Assembly (NCBI GenBank): GCA_023245895.1
Contig: JAHFJJ010000006.1
Coordinates: 1-52,678, forward strand
Origin: Candidatus Doudnabacteria bacterium
GTDB lineage: Bacteria; Patescibacteriota; Doudnabacteria; UBA920
Length of the DNA stretch: 52,678 nucleotides
Direction of reading: 5' to 3'
Shown here: in pieces, positions 17,593 through 26,628 of the stretch
Position numbering within the stretch: position 1 is the first letter of the stretch
Layout: each line of letters begins with the position of its first letter
Notes under the pieces: generated by a model
The model's input: only the letters and a program-made list of their open reading frames with translations
Database searches by the model: none
What the model was told of the DNA's origin: nothing
Program-made: the position numbers and the translations under genes

Positions 17593-17777
17593 TAAGAAGC
17601 ACAATAAAATTTCTTATATCCTTAAAACTCTGCTAATACGCTATTATTCCACAGTTCGCAGGCCGTTAATATAAGCCAGCCAATAATTCTCACCAGTAGG
17701 TATTGGTGATTTTTTGTTTGGCAAGCTAGTACTTTGGAACGTGATATAATTAAGTTAATTAATAATAAATCCTAGTT

Positions 17778-18110
17778 ATGTCTGAATCCGAACAATCCCA
17801 TTTGGAAATTGCAACATTTCCCCAAAATGAGGAATGGATTGGGAAAATTAGAGCAGCAACCGACAATTATACAAAATGCTGCGTAATTACCGAATTGGTG
17901 GACGGCGCTCCTCATAAGCCTTGGCTTTTTGTGCCATTAAAATCCCAGGACGGAGGCAACGTTACAAGTAATTTTTTCCAAGCTTTTAAAAAAATTACCG
18001 GAAAGGAATATAATGAGGGAATAAGTAGAGATGGGCTAACCTACCAATTCAATCTGCCTCAGGACTTAACGCCAGAACAAATACAGTCACTCATCCAAGA
18101 AATTGGGTAG
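17778..18110 (+). CDS. Hypothetical protein (110 aa)
   Basis: Intact ORF, isolated. Confidence 0.65.
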   Translation: MSESEQSHLEIATFPQNEEWIGKIRAATDNYTKCCVITELVDGAPHKPWLFVPLKSQDGGNVTSNFFQAFKKITGKEYNEGISRDGLTYQFNLPQDLTPEQIQSLIQEIG

Positions 18111-18243
18111 CCTTTCCGGCTTTATCCAATAATAGTGTCAATTATAAATTAAGCCAGGTTAAAAAAGCAAGAAAAGAACGAGGTGGAATAAAATAATTCT
18201 ATTTTTTGTCCAATTTGGTACCTTAGTTTATTTATAAATAACC

Positions 18244-20412
18244 ATGTCTACATTAGAAACAAAACTATTTAATCCCGCAGAAGCGGAGCAGGGTAAAACT
18301 GAAGCAAAGAAACCTGAACGGCCGGAAGCAAAAGGGAATGTTCAGGAGTTAGCTATGGCCACAGAGTTGGAGAGAAAGTCCCCGGAAGGCTATACAGGTA
18401 AGGTATCCAAGATGGCTGCAAGCACTTGGGAAAAAATAAAACATACACCGGGTTTAAATTTTGGAGCCGGCATTGCCCAAGGCATTTACGAGGATGTTGA
18501 AGGAGTTGTCCATATTGCAAATACGGCCAGGAAGGCATCGGGGCTTACTTTCGGCGAAGGGTCTATGGAACGGGCTAAAGCGTCGCGGCAAGAATTCAAA
18601 GCCATGGGAATGGCAATTGGACGTATGGTTAGGCATCCGGTAGATACCGTTTCCGCCCTTGCTGCAGAGCATAAACAGGTTTATCAACAATCAATTGATA
18701 AAAACGCAGGCTCAAATTTAGGGCATCTAGCCGGAAAAGATTTTTACCAAGTTGCTTCAATGTTTATTGGCGTAGGCGAAGTAAGTGCGGCAGTTAAGGG
18801 CATAAGAGCTGGCGCAACTTTATCTAAGGAGGCCTCCGTTGCGGCTAAGATAGCAAGTGGAGCTGAAAAAATTACAGAAGCTGCAGGAACGACACTAAAA
18901 AGAGAAGTCGCCGTTGCGGGAAAAGCGGAAAAGCTGGCGGTGAAAGAAGCTGAAAAAGTCGCAGTCGCCGAAACCAACACCGCAATTAAAGCCGAATCAG
19001 CTGCGGCAAAAATAGAACACGTCGCTGTGAAAGAGGCCGGCGAGGCAAAGACAGCTATGCCGGAATTTAAAGTAGGCCAAATTGAACTGAACAAGGCTCA
19101 TTCCAAATTAGGTTTAGATGCTGAAACCCAGGCAAAAATGCTTGTTGAAGCTCCTGAACAACGGCGCAACCTTTTGGAACGATCGTTTGGCAATATTAGA
19201 GAGTCTGTTAGAGCTTTCGTTGAGAATTATACCGAAAAAGGAGTTTTTAATGAAAAAGCCTTTCAGCGCGAACAAGTTTCAATAGCTAATAAAGTTTACG
19301 GCGAAATTGCGCCGCAGTTTACCGGCCAACTCAATGAAATAAAAGCTAAATATGGTTTGGAGCTTAATTTGGACGATCTTCTCAAATCGGAAGATGCGCT
19401 TTCTCCAAGTCATCAAATTGATCAATTGGAAGAACAACTTCAAGATGCAATTAATCGATATGTAGAAAAAGAAGCTACCGAATCTTTAGCCTCCCGGGGT
19501 TCATATAATGGAATTGAAGCAATTTCGGAAAAAGATTTACAAGACTATGGAAAAGCTTCAAATTACGAAGATGCGCTTTATAGAATTAAATCTCAAAGAA
19601 AGCAAGATGTAGCGGCAGAAGCCGACCTTGAAAGCTTTAGAAAAGCCTTTTTTGAAAAATTTCAGGCTGAACAGCCGCACCCAGCTGATTATTGGCAGAA
19701 GTTTACTCAAGAAGAATTATTGGAACAACTTTCAATCGAGGCCGAAAGATTGAAAAACGATTTCAAAATCCAGATAAACATATCGGCTGGCAATTTGCTT
19801 AAAGCTTTAGAACAAGGTGAATTAAAAACTTCCAGACAGTTGAGTTCGGAGGAACTTAAAAAGTTGGCCCAACAACAGGGCAGGCATTTCAGCGAGGATT
19901 ATTTTAAAACGCGTAATAGGCTTGAAAAAGAGATGGAATTGCCGGAAGATCAGCCAATAGTTTACGGAACCTATGTCGATTCAAAAGGCCCTGAAGGAAA
20001 AGCTGGCGGTGCTCCAGCTTATGGTGATATTTTTGTAGAAGTAAAGCCTAAAGACAAATTCAGTATAACTGAAGGTGATTCTTACACTTCAAACGATTCC
20101 CCGACAGGACAGCGCAAAAGCGCTAATTTGGATGTGGGTTTTCAGAATGTCGTCACCCGCCAGTTACAAATGGAACATGGACATATTGCCAAAGCCATTT
20201 ATAACATTGAACAAAAAATTACAAAGGAATACTATAATATCAATCCCCACCCTTTTACATACATAGAAACTCAAATGCCAAATTTAATTTTAGATGACAT
20301 TGAAAAAATTAATATACCCGCAAGGCATATAGAAAAATTTCAACAGCTTATCAAACAGCGGGTTCCCGATTTTGAAAAATGGTTAAACAAAATTAACATA
20401 ATAGAACAATGA
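18244..20412 (+). CDS. Polymorphic-toxin-like protein, 722 aa
   Basis: Pretoxin-like segment GAGIAQGIYEDVEGVVHIANTARKASGL...RHPVDTVSALAAEHKQVYQQSIDKNAGSNLGHLAGKDFYQVASMFIGVGEVSAAVKGIR; Ala/Lys/Glu-rich linker; distinct C-terminal domain ending YIETQMPNLILDDIEKINIPARHIEK. Confidence 0.6.
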   Translation: MSTLETKLFNPAEAEQGKTEAKKPERPEAKGNVQELAMATELERKSPEGYTGKVSKMAASTWEKIKHTPGLNFGAGIAQGIYEDVEGVVHIANTARKASGLTFGEGSMERAKASRQEFKAMGMAIGRMVRHPVDTVSALAAEHKQVYQQSIDKNAGSNLGHLAGKDFYQVASMFIGVGEVSAAVKGIRAGATLSKEASVAAKIASGAEKITEAAGTTLKREVAVAGKAEKLAVKEAEKVAVAETNTAIKAESAAAKIEHVAVKEAGEAKTAMPEFKVGQIELNKAHSKLGLDAETQAKMLVEAPEQRRNLLERSFGNIRESVRAFVENYTEKGVFNEKAFQREQVSIANKVYGEIAPQFTGQLNEIKAKYGLELNLDDLLKSEDALSPSHQIDQLEEQLQDAINRYVEKEATESLASRGSYNGIEAISEKDLQDYGKASNYEDALYRIKSQRKQDVAAEADLESFRKAFFEKFQAEQPHPADYWQKFTQEELLEQLSIEAERLKNDFKIQINISAGNLLKALEQGELKTSRQLSSEELKKLAQQQGRHFSEDYFKTRNRLEKEMELPEDQPIVYGTYVDSKGPEGKAGGAPAYGDIFVEVKPKDKFSITEGDSYTSNDSPTGQRKSANLDVGFQNVVTRQLQMEHGHIAKAIYNIEQKITKEYYNINPHPFTYIETQMPNLILDDIEKINIPARHIEKFQQLIKQRVPDFEKWLNKINIIEQ

Positions 20413-20666
20413 AAGAAAATATAGATTTTAAAGAAACCCCGGAAGTTTTATCTCAAAACTCTTTGCTCAAAGAAGTTGCTTTTTTAGATGACCTATCAGG
20501 TCGTCGGCGTTTTTTGCAAGCTGAAAAAGGCAATCTTTATTTTATGGGGCCGGAAGACCAAACTCCTCAAGAAGTAAATAATGAAAATTTGCAATCAGCT
20601 TTGGAGAAACACGGGTTTGTTTTGAGTGATGAACAGCCTTTTAAAGCCCTAACAGAGTTTAAATAA
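20409..20666 (+). CDS. Small acidic protein translationally coupled to the 722-aa ORF (immunity candidate)
   Basis: ATGA overlap with 18244-20412 stop. Confidence 0.6.
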   Translation: MKENIDFKETPEVLSQNSLLKEVAFLDDLSGRRRFLQAEKGNLYFMGPEDQTPQEVNNENLQSALEKHGFVLSDEQPFKALTEFK

Positions 20667-20670
20667 CATT

Positions 20671-21084
20671 ATGGCGGAAACGAATTCTACATTTAACCAA
20701 GAAGACATTGCTAAGGAGTTTTGCTTCTGGCTCGCTGATAATTTGAGATTTGGAAATTTAACTAAAGACGAGGCTGAAAGCTTTGTATTGACTTTTCAAT
20801 TCGGGCTAACAAAAAGTCAAAGTTTAGATGATTTAATTTCCTACCTTGAAGGCGCTTCCGAAAGCTTCCCTTTGGCAGGTAAATTTATTAGCCGTTTGTC
20901 GGACAAGAATAAAAAACAAATAGAATCGCAAAATAAAAACCTAATTATAGAATTTGCTCAAAAATCTTTAGGCGAACCGGAAGTGGTAGGTTTTTTAGAG
21001 GAAGCAAACAGGACCTCTGATTTGAGTATATTGGGGGAAAAATTCCCAAGATTTAAAGAATATTTAAATAATATTAACCATTAA
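20671..21084 (+). CDS. Hypothetical helical protein, same operon
   Basis: 4-nt gap after 20666. Confidence 0.65.
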   Translation: MAETNSTFNQEDIAKEFCFWLADNLRFGNLTKDEAESFVLTFQFGLTKSQSLDDLISYLEGASESFPLAGKFISRLSDKNKKQIESQNKNLIIEFAQKSLGEPEVVGFLEEANRTSDLSILGEKFPRFKEYLNNINH

Positions 21085-21093
21085 TTAAATTAT

Positions 21094-21330
21094 ATGGCAG
21101 ACTTTAATTTGGCAGAGGCGCAAGCCTTCCAAAGTAGGGTAATTGAGCGGGTCCGTGAAATTGAACGGATGTTAGATAGCGAAGTGATTGCGTATTACAG
21201 GGCGGACCGGGTTGATAACGAAGCTGACGCGCGGGAGAATTTTCGGGGCTTGCACGATTATCTCAGGCGCGCTTATAGGGACTTTGACCAGCTTTTAACC
21301 GAAGTGGAACAGCGGCCCGAATATCGTTAA
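21094..21330 (+). CDS. Hypothetical small helical protein
   Basis: 78 aa, 9-nt gap. Confidence 0.6.
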   Translation: MADFNLAEAQAFQSRVIERVREIERMLDSEVIAYYRADRVDNEADARENFRGLHDYLRRAYRDFDQLLTEVEQRPEYR

Positions 21331-21430
21331 GCAGCTTAAATAAGTTTTTAGTAAGTTTGTTATTCAAAAATACTGGTATGTTTGCCAAAAAAGTGGTAAA
21401 ATAAATTTATGGTTATTTAACCATCCAACT

Positions 21431-22297
21431 ATGGATAACGATACAAACACAAACGACGAAGAAAGCAGGGCGGAAAACGAATATAATTTAAATTCCGGCG
21501 AACTCTTAAAGGAAGTCCAACCCGTGGCTCCGCCCAAGGCCCCGGCAAAAAAGAAAACTGCCGCTCCTCTGGTGGAAGCGAATGCTGAAATGCCCGCGGA
21601 AGCGGCGGAGAAATTAAAGCAAAAAGTTGCCAAAGCTAAAGCGGCTTTGCCCAAAGCCAAGCCGGTTTTGGAAGGCATTAACTCGCCCAAAAGCACCAGC
21701 GATGTAATAATGGTGGCAAAACCCAAGCTTACAGAACAGGAAAATAAGTTAATTGAGGAAATGGACGAAGAGGTTAAAAAGCCCCAACCCAAGCTAATGC
21801 CTGCTTCGGTGGTGGACAGGGTCGGGCAAAAGCCCGGAAACGGAAAAAAAATCGCGCTTATAATAATTGCCTTATTGGCTCTGTTATTCGGCGGGTATGA
21901 AATATACAATTGGAACCCAAGCAAAGCTGAGAATCAGCCCCAGGGGCAGAGCAAAAATAATACACCCCCTGCAAATACAGACTCGGTTAATCCTCCTGTG
22001 GATATTCTCCAGCCCTATACGGCAAGTTCAACCCCAACCACAACTCCTGTAATAGCTACTTCCACACCTCCGACAGCAATACCGCCTTCGGTTCCGATAA
22101 AAAAGCTTAAAATCAATTCCACGCCCACCGGCTGGCTGAATTTTAGGTCCGGCCCTTCCTTGAACAATAAAGTCATTAGCAAGGTTTACCCGGGAGAAGT
22201 TTATGCTTATAGTGAAGCCAAATCCGGCTGGTATAAAATAACTTTGACTGACGGCAGGGCAGGGTGGGTGTTTGGGCAATATATAACTCTGCAATAA
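21431..22297 (+). CDS. Membrane-anchored SH3b-domain protein
   Basis: KKIALIIIALLALLFGGYEIYNW TM; C-terminal GWLNFRSGPSLNNKVISKVYPGEVYAYSEAKSGWYKITLTDGRAGWVFGQYI SH3_3. Confidence 0.88.
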   Translation: MDNDTNTNDEESRAENEYNLNSGELLKEVQPVAPPKAPAKKKTAAPLVEANAEMPAEAAEKLKQKVAKAKAALPKAKPVLEGINSPKSTSDVIMVAKPKLTEQENKLIEEMDEEVKKPQPKLMPASVVDRVGQKPGNGKKIALIIIALLALLFGGYEIYNWNPSKAENQPQGQSKNNTPPANTDSVNPPVDILQPYTASSTPTTTPVIATSTPPTAIPPSVPIKKLKINSTPTGWLNFRSGPSLNNKVISKVYPGEVYAYSEAKSGWYKITLTDGRAGWVFGQYITLQ

Positions 22298-22348
22298 ATT
22301 TAAATATAAAACCATCCTCCTTAGGCGGATGGTTTTATTTTATTTAGT

Positions 22349-22435
22349 CTGTCATTGCGAGTGCATCCGAAGCAATCTTTTTATCGGCAGAATAGATTGC
22401 TTCGTCGTCCGCCTCAGGCGGACTCACAATGACAG
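22349..22435. repeat. TGTCATTGCGAG palindromic repeat (intergenic copy)
   Basis: ctgtcattgcgagtgcatccgaagcaatct...agattgcttcgtcgtccgcctcaggcggactcacaatgacag. Confidence 0.9.
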
Positions 22436-22466
22436 GGAAAAGTAGTTTTGCTATAATAACATCATT

Positions 22467-22874
22467 ATGGAAAATAACCATTACATAGAAAACCGCCCCT
22501 GGGGGAGCTACGAAATTTTAAGCGAGTTTAAAGTGGAAGAGCCGGGTTTTGAAGATTCCTGCGTTAAAATTTTGCGCATTAAGCCCGGAGAAAAACTTTC
22601 TTACCAATCCCACAAAAAACGCAACGAGCACTGGGTGGCTGTGCAGGGCTCCGGCACCATTGTTTTAAACGACAAAGAGATTCCCATAAAGACAGGGGAG
22701 TTTGTGGACATTAGAATCGGCGACAAACACCGAGCCATAAACACCGGCGGCAGGGATTTAATATTGGCGGAAGTCCAAACCGGCCATTACGATGAAGATG
22801 ACATAGAAAGGTACGGCAATGACTACGGCGAAAGGAAACCGACGCCTTACCGGGGAAAGTTCGCCGACAAATAA
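22467..22874 (+). CDS. Cupin, mannose-6-phosphate isomerase type II-like
   Basis: ENRPWGSYEILSE...VKILRIKPGEKLSYQSHKKRNEHWVAVQGSGTI...EVQTGHYDEDDIERYGNDYGR-like end. Confidence 0.9.
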   Translation: MENNHYIENRPWGSYEILSEFKVEEPGFEDSCVKILRIKPGEKLSYQSHKKRNEHWVAVQGSGTIVLNDKEIPIKTGEFVDIRIGDKHRAINTGGRDLILAEVQTGHYDEDDIERYGNDYGERKPTPYRGKFADK

Positions 22875-22966
22875 ATTTAAGTAGTTAAAAAGCCTTCGTT
22901 TTGGGAAGGCTTTTACTATTGATATTTGCTCTGGGTTTTGTTATTGTTTCAGCATTGGAGGCTTAA

Positions 22967-23305
22967 ATGAGGAAAATAATAATTGTGGATGCCGACTTGG
23001 AAGGCGGCCAAAGCTTTGGCTACTACTGCGAAACCATCTGTGAACAGATATCGCGGGAATTGGGCGCTTTGACTGGTAGGGAGCCTGTTGAAGTTGCCGT
23101 TGCCAAAGAATACGATGTCGAAAAACTTGGCGAGGGCGATGTTTTGGTCTTCGTCACCTACCAGAAACTGCCGGAGGGTTATGAACAGGCGCGGAAGAAC
23201 CCCTTGCTTAAGGTGGTCGTGCTGACGGCCCTGCCCCAGGTGGTCGTGGCCCAGAAGGAATGGATGAATTTGCCCGGGTTCATTCCCTCGACTTTTGGCG
23301 GTTAA
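22967..23305 (+). CDS. Small receiver/flavodoxin-like orphan protein, SD-led
   Basis: MRKIIIVDADLEGG...GDVLVFVTYQKLP...LKVVVLTALPQ; ggaggcttaaATG; terminator downstream. Confidence 0.6.
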   Translation: MRKIIIVDADLEGGQSFGYYCETICEQISRELGALTGREPVEVAVAKEYDVEKLGEGDVLVFVTYQKLPEGYEQARKNPLLKVVVLTALPQVVVAQKEWMNLPGFIPSTFGG

Positions 23306-23317
23306 CCGCAATACACA

Positions 23318-23360
23318 ACAGCCGCGGTTTCCAAATTTGGAAACCGCGGCTGTTCTTTTA
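23318..23360 (+). terminator. Rho-independent terminator
   Basis: acagccgcggtttccaaatttggaaaccgcggctgttcttttatt. Confidence 0.9.
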
Positions 23361-23407
23361 TTATCAGCAATTAAAAACCGCCCCTTTCGCAAGGAGCGGT
23401 TTTTTTT

Positions 23408-23531
23408 GTGTCATCCCGACCGAACTCTAAGCCATCAACAAGTGTGAGCGGAGGGATCCCTTAACCCACGGTAATATCATAATATAAGGGATTCCTCGGT
23501 CGTCGGATGCACTCCTCCCTCGGAATGACAC
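23408..23531. repeat. GTGTCATCCC...GGGATCCCTTAA...GGGATTCCT...GGAATGACAC palindromic repeat (intact copy)
   Basis: gtgtcatcccgaccga...gagggatcccttaacc...taagggattcctcgg...tcggaatgacac; same arms flank the GIY-YIG gene at 50820-51208. Confidence 0.9.
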
Positions 23532-23539
23532 ATTTGAGT

Positions 23540-24607
23540 TTATTTGCTCGGGTCAAAGTTTCCCCAGCCGTAGTTGTCCGGGTTAAATCCTTCCCCGCAG
23601 GTAGTCTCTATCAAAGCAGTGCAAATTTGATAAGGATCCAAATTGGCGGCCGGGCGCCTATCTTCCAAATAGCCTCGGCCTTTGTTGGCAGTGTCCATGG
23701 GGATGCGGATAGAAGCCCCACGGTCGGAGATTCCGTATTTGAAATCTTTATAACTCATGGTCTCGTGGCCGCCCCACAAGCGCTCGTCATTACCCGCGCC
23801 GTAAACGCGCATGTGCTGGTTCCTGAATTGGCCAAGCTTTTCACAAGTCTGTTTAATAACTTCAATGCCGCCGGTTTCCCGCATTGGCCTGGTAGAGAAG
23901 TTTGTGTGGCCGCCCGCGCCGTTCCAGTCGCCTTTCATGGGCTTGGGGTCAAATTTAGGATAAGCGCCGTAGTCCTCGCCTAATCTTAACAGAAGCCAGC
24001 GCGCAATCCACAGCTGGTCGGAAACTTCCAAAGGCCCCGCGGTGCCGACCTGGAATTCCCATTGGCCTAACATAACTTCGGCGTTGGTGCCGGAAATGGC
24101 CAGGCCTGCATCCAGACAGGCTTTAAGATGGGCTTCCACTAAAGGCCTGCCAAAAACTTCGCCAAAGCCCACTCCGCAGTAGTAAGGCCCCTGGGGGCGG
24201 GGATAACCGTTGTCCGGCCAGCCCAGAGGCTTATTTTTATCATAAAGGGTGTATTCCTGCTCAATGCCGAACCAGGGCTCTTGGTCTTGATACTTTTCAG
24301 CCACGGCCGCCAAAATGTGGCGGTTATTGGTAACGTGCGGCGTGCCGTCAGCGTTTAGCACCTCGCACATTACTAAAATATTATCTCCCTTATTAATCGG
24401 GTCCTGTACATAGTAGACGGGCTTAAGCATGCAGTCGCTAAAATGTCCTGTTGCCTGCTCGGTGGATGAGCCGTCAAAGCCCCACATGGGGATGTCGTCC
24501 AGCTTCCTTACCGGCCCGTTTATAACTTTGGTCTTGGACCTCAACTTGGCGGTCGGCTTGCGTCCGTCCAGCCAAATGTATTCGGCCATTATTTTGCCAT
24601 TGCTCAT
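23540..24607 (-). CDS. Glutamine synthetase, type II (eukaryote-like GSII)
   Basis: AEYIWLDGRKPTAKLRSKTKVI...WGFDGSSTEQATGHFSDCMLKPV...WFGIEQEYTLYD...WNGAGGHTNFSTRPMR...RGASIRIPMDT. Confidence 0.95.
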   Translation of the reverse strand: MSNGKIMAEYIWLDGRKPTAKLRSKTKVINGPVRKLDDIPMWGFDGSSTEQATGHFSDCMLKPVYYVQDPINKGDNILVMCEVLNADGTPHVTNNRHILAAVAEKYQDQEPWFGIEQEYTLYDKNKPLGWPDNGYPRPQGPYYCGVGFGEVFGRPLVEAHLKACLDAGLAISGTNAEVMLGQWEFQVGTAGPLEVSDQLWIARWLLLRLGEDYGAYPKFDPKPMKGDWNGAGGHTNFSTRPMRETGGIEVIKQTCEKLGQFRNQHMRVYGAGNDERLWGGHETMSYKDFKYGISDRGASIRIPMDTANKGRGYLEDRRPAANLDPYQICTALIETTCGEGFNPDNYGWGNFDPSK

Positions 24608-24622
24608 TGATTTCTCCCTAGG

Positions 24623-24709
24623 CTTCTACTAAATACGAAACTTAAACTAAAATACGAAACCGCAAATATCAGATTTAGTACTTTTCGTAAATTTTAGTAT
24701 TTAGTAGAG
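24623..24709. repeat. CTACTAAATACGAAA palindromic repeat (copy upstream of GS gene)
   Basis: cttctactaaatacgaaac...gtaaattttagtatttagtagag. Confidence 0.85.
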
Positions 24710-24901
24710 ATTAATTAAGTAATTAAAACGCAAAAAACACCTTTTGAGACGGAACGCTCCTGTGGGAGCAAAATAGGGTGTTTTTTTTAATCTTATATTT
24801 AGTTTTACACAATCATTCTAGCAGGTTATTTTAGGTTGTCAAATCTTGATTTTAATGGGATTTTTGGCATATACTGTGGATTAGTTATAAAAGGAGGCTA
24901 C

Positions 24902-25465
24902 ATGTTTGAAAGATGCTCGGAAAGGGTCAGAAGAGTCATTTTTTTTGCCCGGTATGAAGCTGGGCAACTCGGAGCGGATAAAATAGGTCCGCAGCATTTG
25001 CTTATTGGTTTGACGCGTGAAGACAGGGCTTTGTTTACCGCTATGGCCGGCGGAAATGATGATGCGGCGGGCACCGTTAAGAAACAAATGTTTGACCTTT
25101 TGCCTAATTTGGAGAAGATTTCCACCTCCACAGACTTGCCGCTTAACAATCAGGCTAAGCAAGTCCTGGCCGATGCGCAGAGAGAATCCGAAAGATTAGG
25201 GCACAGGCATATTGTTACTGGGCACCTTCTGTTGGCCATGCTTAAACAAGAAGGGGAATGGGCTACGGTTTTAAATGTAAACGGCATAACTTGGGAGGCT
25301 GTTAATGCCCAATTTGTCCTCCAGCAGCCCCTCTATAATTGGCGTAGCACCATAGATGAACTGGAAGTCGAGGCCGGTCGAATGTCCGGGGAGGAGAGGG
25401 ATGTGCTCTTGTTGTATTTGAGGGAGGCTCTTTTCCGGATTCGAGAAACAGGCAGTCAATCTTAG
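24902..25465 (+). CDS. Stand-alone Clp N-domain protein (ClpC N-terminal repeat, no AAA+ module)
   Basis: MFERCSERVRRVIFFARYEAGQLGADKIGPQHLLIGLTRE...LADAQRESERLGHRHIVTGHLLLAML; aaaaggaggctacATG at 24902. Confidence 0.9.
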   Translation: MFERCSERVRRVIFFARYEAGQLGADKIGPQHLLIGLTREDRALFTAMAGGNDDAAGTVKKQMFDLLPNLEKISTSTDLPLNNQAKQVLADAQRESERLGHRHIVTGHLLLAMLKQEGEWATVLNVNGITWEAVNAQFVLQQPLYNWRSTIDELEVEAGRMSGEERDVLLLYLREALFRIRETGSQS

Positions 25466-25471
25466 CTTTCG

Positions 25472-25501
25472 GCGCGCCGGCAACGTTTGTCGGCGCGCCA
25501 T
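25472..25501 (+). terminator. Rho-independent terminator
   Basis: ggcgcgccggcaacgtttgtcggcgcgcc then T-rich. Confidence 0.8.
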
Positions 25502-25568
25502 TAATTTTATTAAGCAATTTCAACCCCCCATGCTCTAGTGTATGGGAGTTTAATATTTAAGACGTGTC

Positions 25569-26576
25569 TTAAAAATGTGTAAGCTTTTTGAATTCTTTCA
25601 GCCTTTGGTTTATGTGGGCGGCTTTTAAATTTAAAAGTTTTGCTACCCCAAGTTTTTCTACGCAAAAGGAAGCCATTGCTGACCCGGCAACGCAGGCTTT
25701 TTTTAAATTAGCCCACGATGCATCATTGGTCTTTGCCAAGTAGCCAAAGAACCCGCCTGCAAAGCTGTCGCCGGCGCCGGTGGGGTCAAGCACGTCTTCC
25801 AGGGGGTAGCCGGGGAGGTGGAATGTTCGCAAGGCGTATTTGTAGCGTGCCGATTTATCGGCGTCCTTAGGTCGCCCATAAATGGGCACGCTACGCTCTG
25901 AAGCAGGGGATAGCATCAGCAAACCATATTCGCCGCGTTTTATAACTAAGGTTTTCACCCCCTCTCCCTCTGGGAGAGGGTCGGGGTGAGGGTTCATGGC
26001 GGCAAAGATTTTTTTTGCCGCCTTCATCAAGTTATGCTCTTTAGCCAGTTCCCGCGCTTCGGAGTCGTTTATTATTAAAATATTTACCAGCTTTAAAACT
26101 TTTGCCAATTGCTTGGGCGCGTTTTCTATCCAATAGTTCATGGTGTCCAGCCCCACGAATTTTGCCCCTTTGGCTTGGCGTAAAACATCCAATTGAAGAG
26201 TTGGGTGGATGTTGCCCAGGAAAAGGTATTTTGACTTTTGATGTTCCGATGATAACCGCGGCCGGAAGTTTTGAAAGACATTCAAATGGGTAAATAAAGT
26301 TTTTCTGGAATTTAAATCAAAACTATATTCCCCGCCCCAGGCAAAAGTTTTGCCTTTGGCTTTTTGCAGGCCGTTGGTGTTTATTTTGCGATTAGCGAAT
26401 ATTTTTTCATCAGTTTTTGAAAAGTCATCACCCACAACAGCTACCATAGCGGGTTTGGTAAAATAACTCGCGGCCAAACTAAAATAACTGGCGCTACCGC
26501 CCAGGGTTTTGTTTATTTTGCCAAAAGGGGTTTTAATGGAATCGAAAGCTACGGAACCGACAGTTAATAAGCTCAT
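25569..26576 (-). CDS. PfkB-family carbohydrate kinase
   Basis: TVGSVAFDSI...LGGSASYFSLAASYF...VVGDDF, C-terminal DPTGAGDSFAGGFFGYLA. Confidence 0.93.
   Translation of the reverse strand: MSLLTVGSVAFDSIKTPFGKINKTLGGSASYFSLAASYFTKPAMVAVVGDDFSKTDEKIFANRKINTNGLQKAKGKTFAWGGEYSFDLNSRKTLFTHLNVFQNFRPRLSSEHQKSKYLFLGNIHPTLQLDVLRQAKGAKFVGLDTMNYWIENAPKQLAKVLKLVNILIINDSEARELAKEHNLMKAAKKIFAAMNPHPDPLPEGEGVKTLVIKRGEYGLLMLSPASERSVPIYGRPKDADKSARYKYALRTFHLPGYPLEDVLDPTGAGDSFAGGFFGYLAKTNDASWANLKKACVAGSAMASFCVEKLGVAKLLNLKAAHINQRLKEFKKLTHF
25842..25894. repeat. GTAGCGTGCCGATTTATCGGC...GCCCATAAATGGGCACGCTAC palindromic repeat inside the pfkB-family gene
   Basis: 53-nt element encoding ...SERSVPIYGRPKDADKSARYKYALR...; same family inside mnmA (37551-37602), half copy at 40148-40172. 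Confidence 0.9.
25956..25992. repeat. CCCTCTCCC/GGGAGAGGG palindromic element inside the pfkB-family gene
   Basis: caccccctctccctctgggagagggtcggggtgaggg, encodes NPHPDPLPEGEGV. Confidence 0.95.
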
Positions 26577-26628
26577 GATAAAAGATTAATTCTATGCTAT
26601 TATATTACTAATCGACTCATTTTACAAA

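Noticed and set aside
21364-21924. Minus-strand 186-aa ORF over the SH3b gene
   Set aside because: Arises from Ala/Lys-rich codons of the plus-strand gene; SH3b domain supports plus strand.
23377-23405. aaaaaccgcccctttcgcaaggagcggttttttt as a fourth member of the AAACCGCCCC hairpin family
   Set aside because: Different loop (TTTCGCAAG) and clear T-run; more likely an ordinary bidirectional terminator.
23507-23983. Plus-strand ORF (158 aa) antisense to the GS gene
   Set aside because: Overlaps fully supported glutamine synthetase; no start context.
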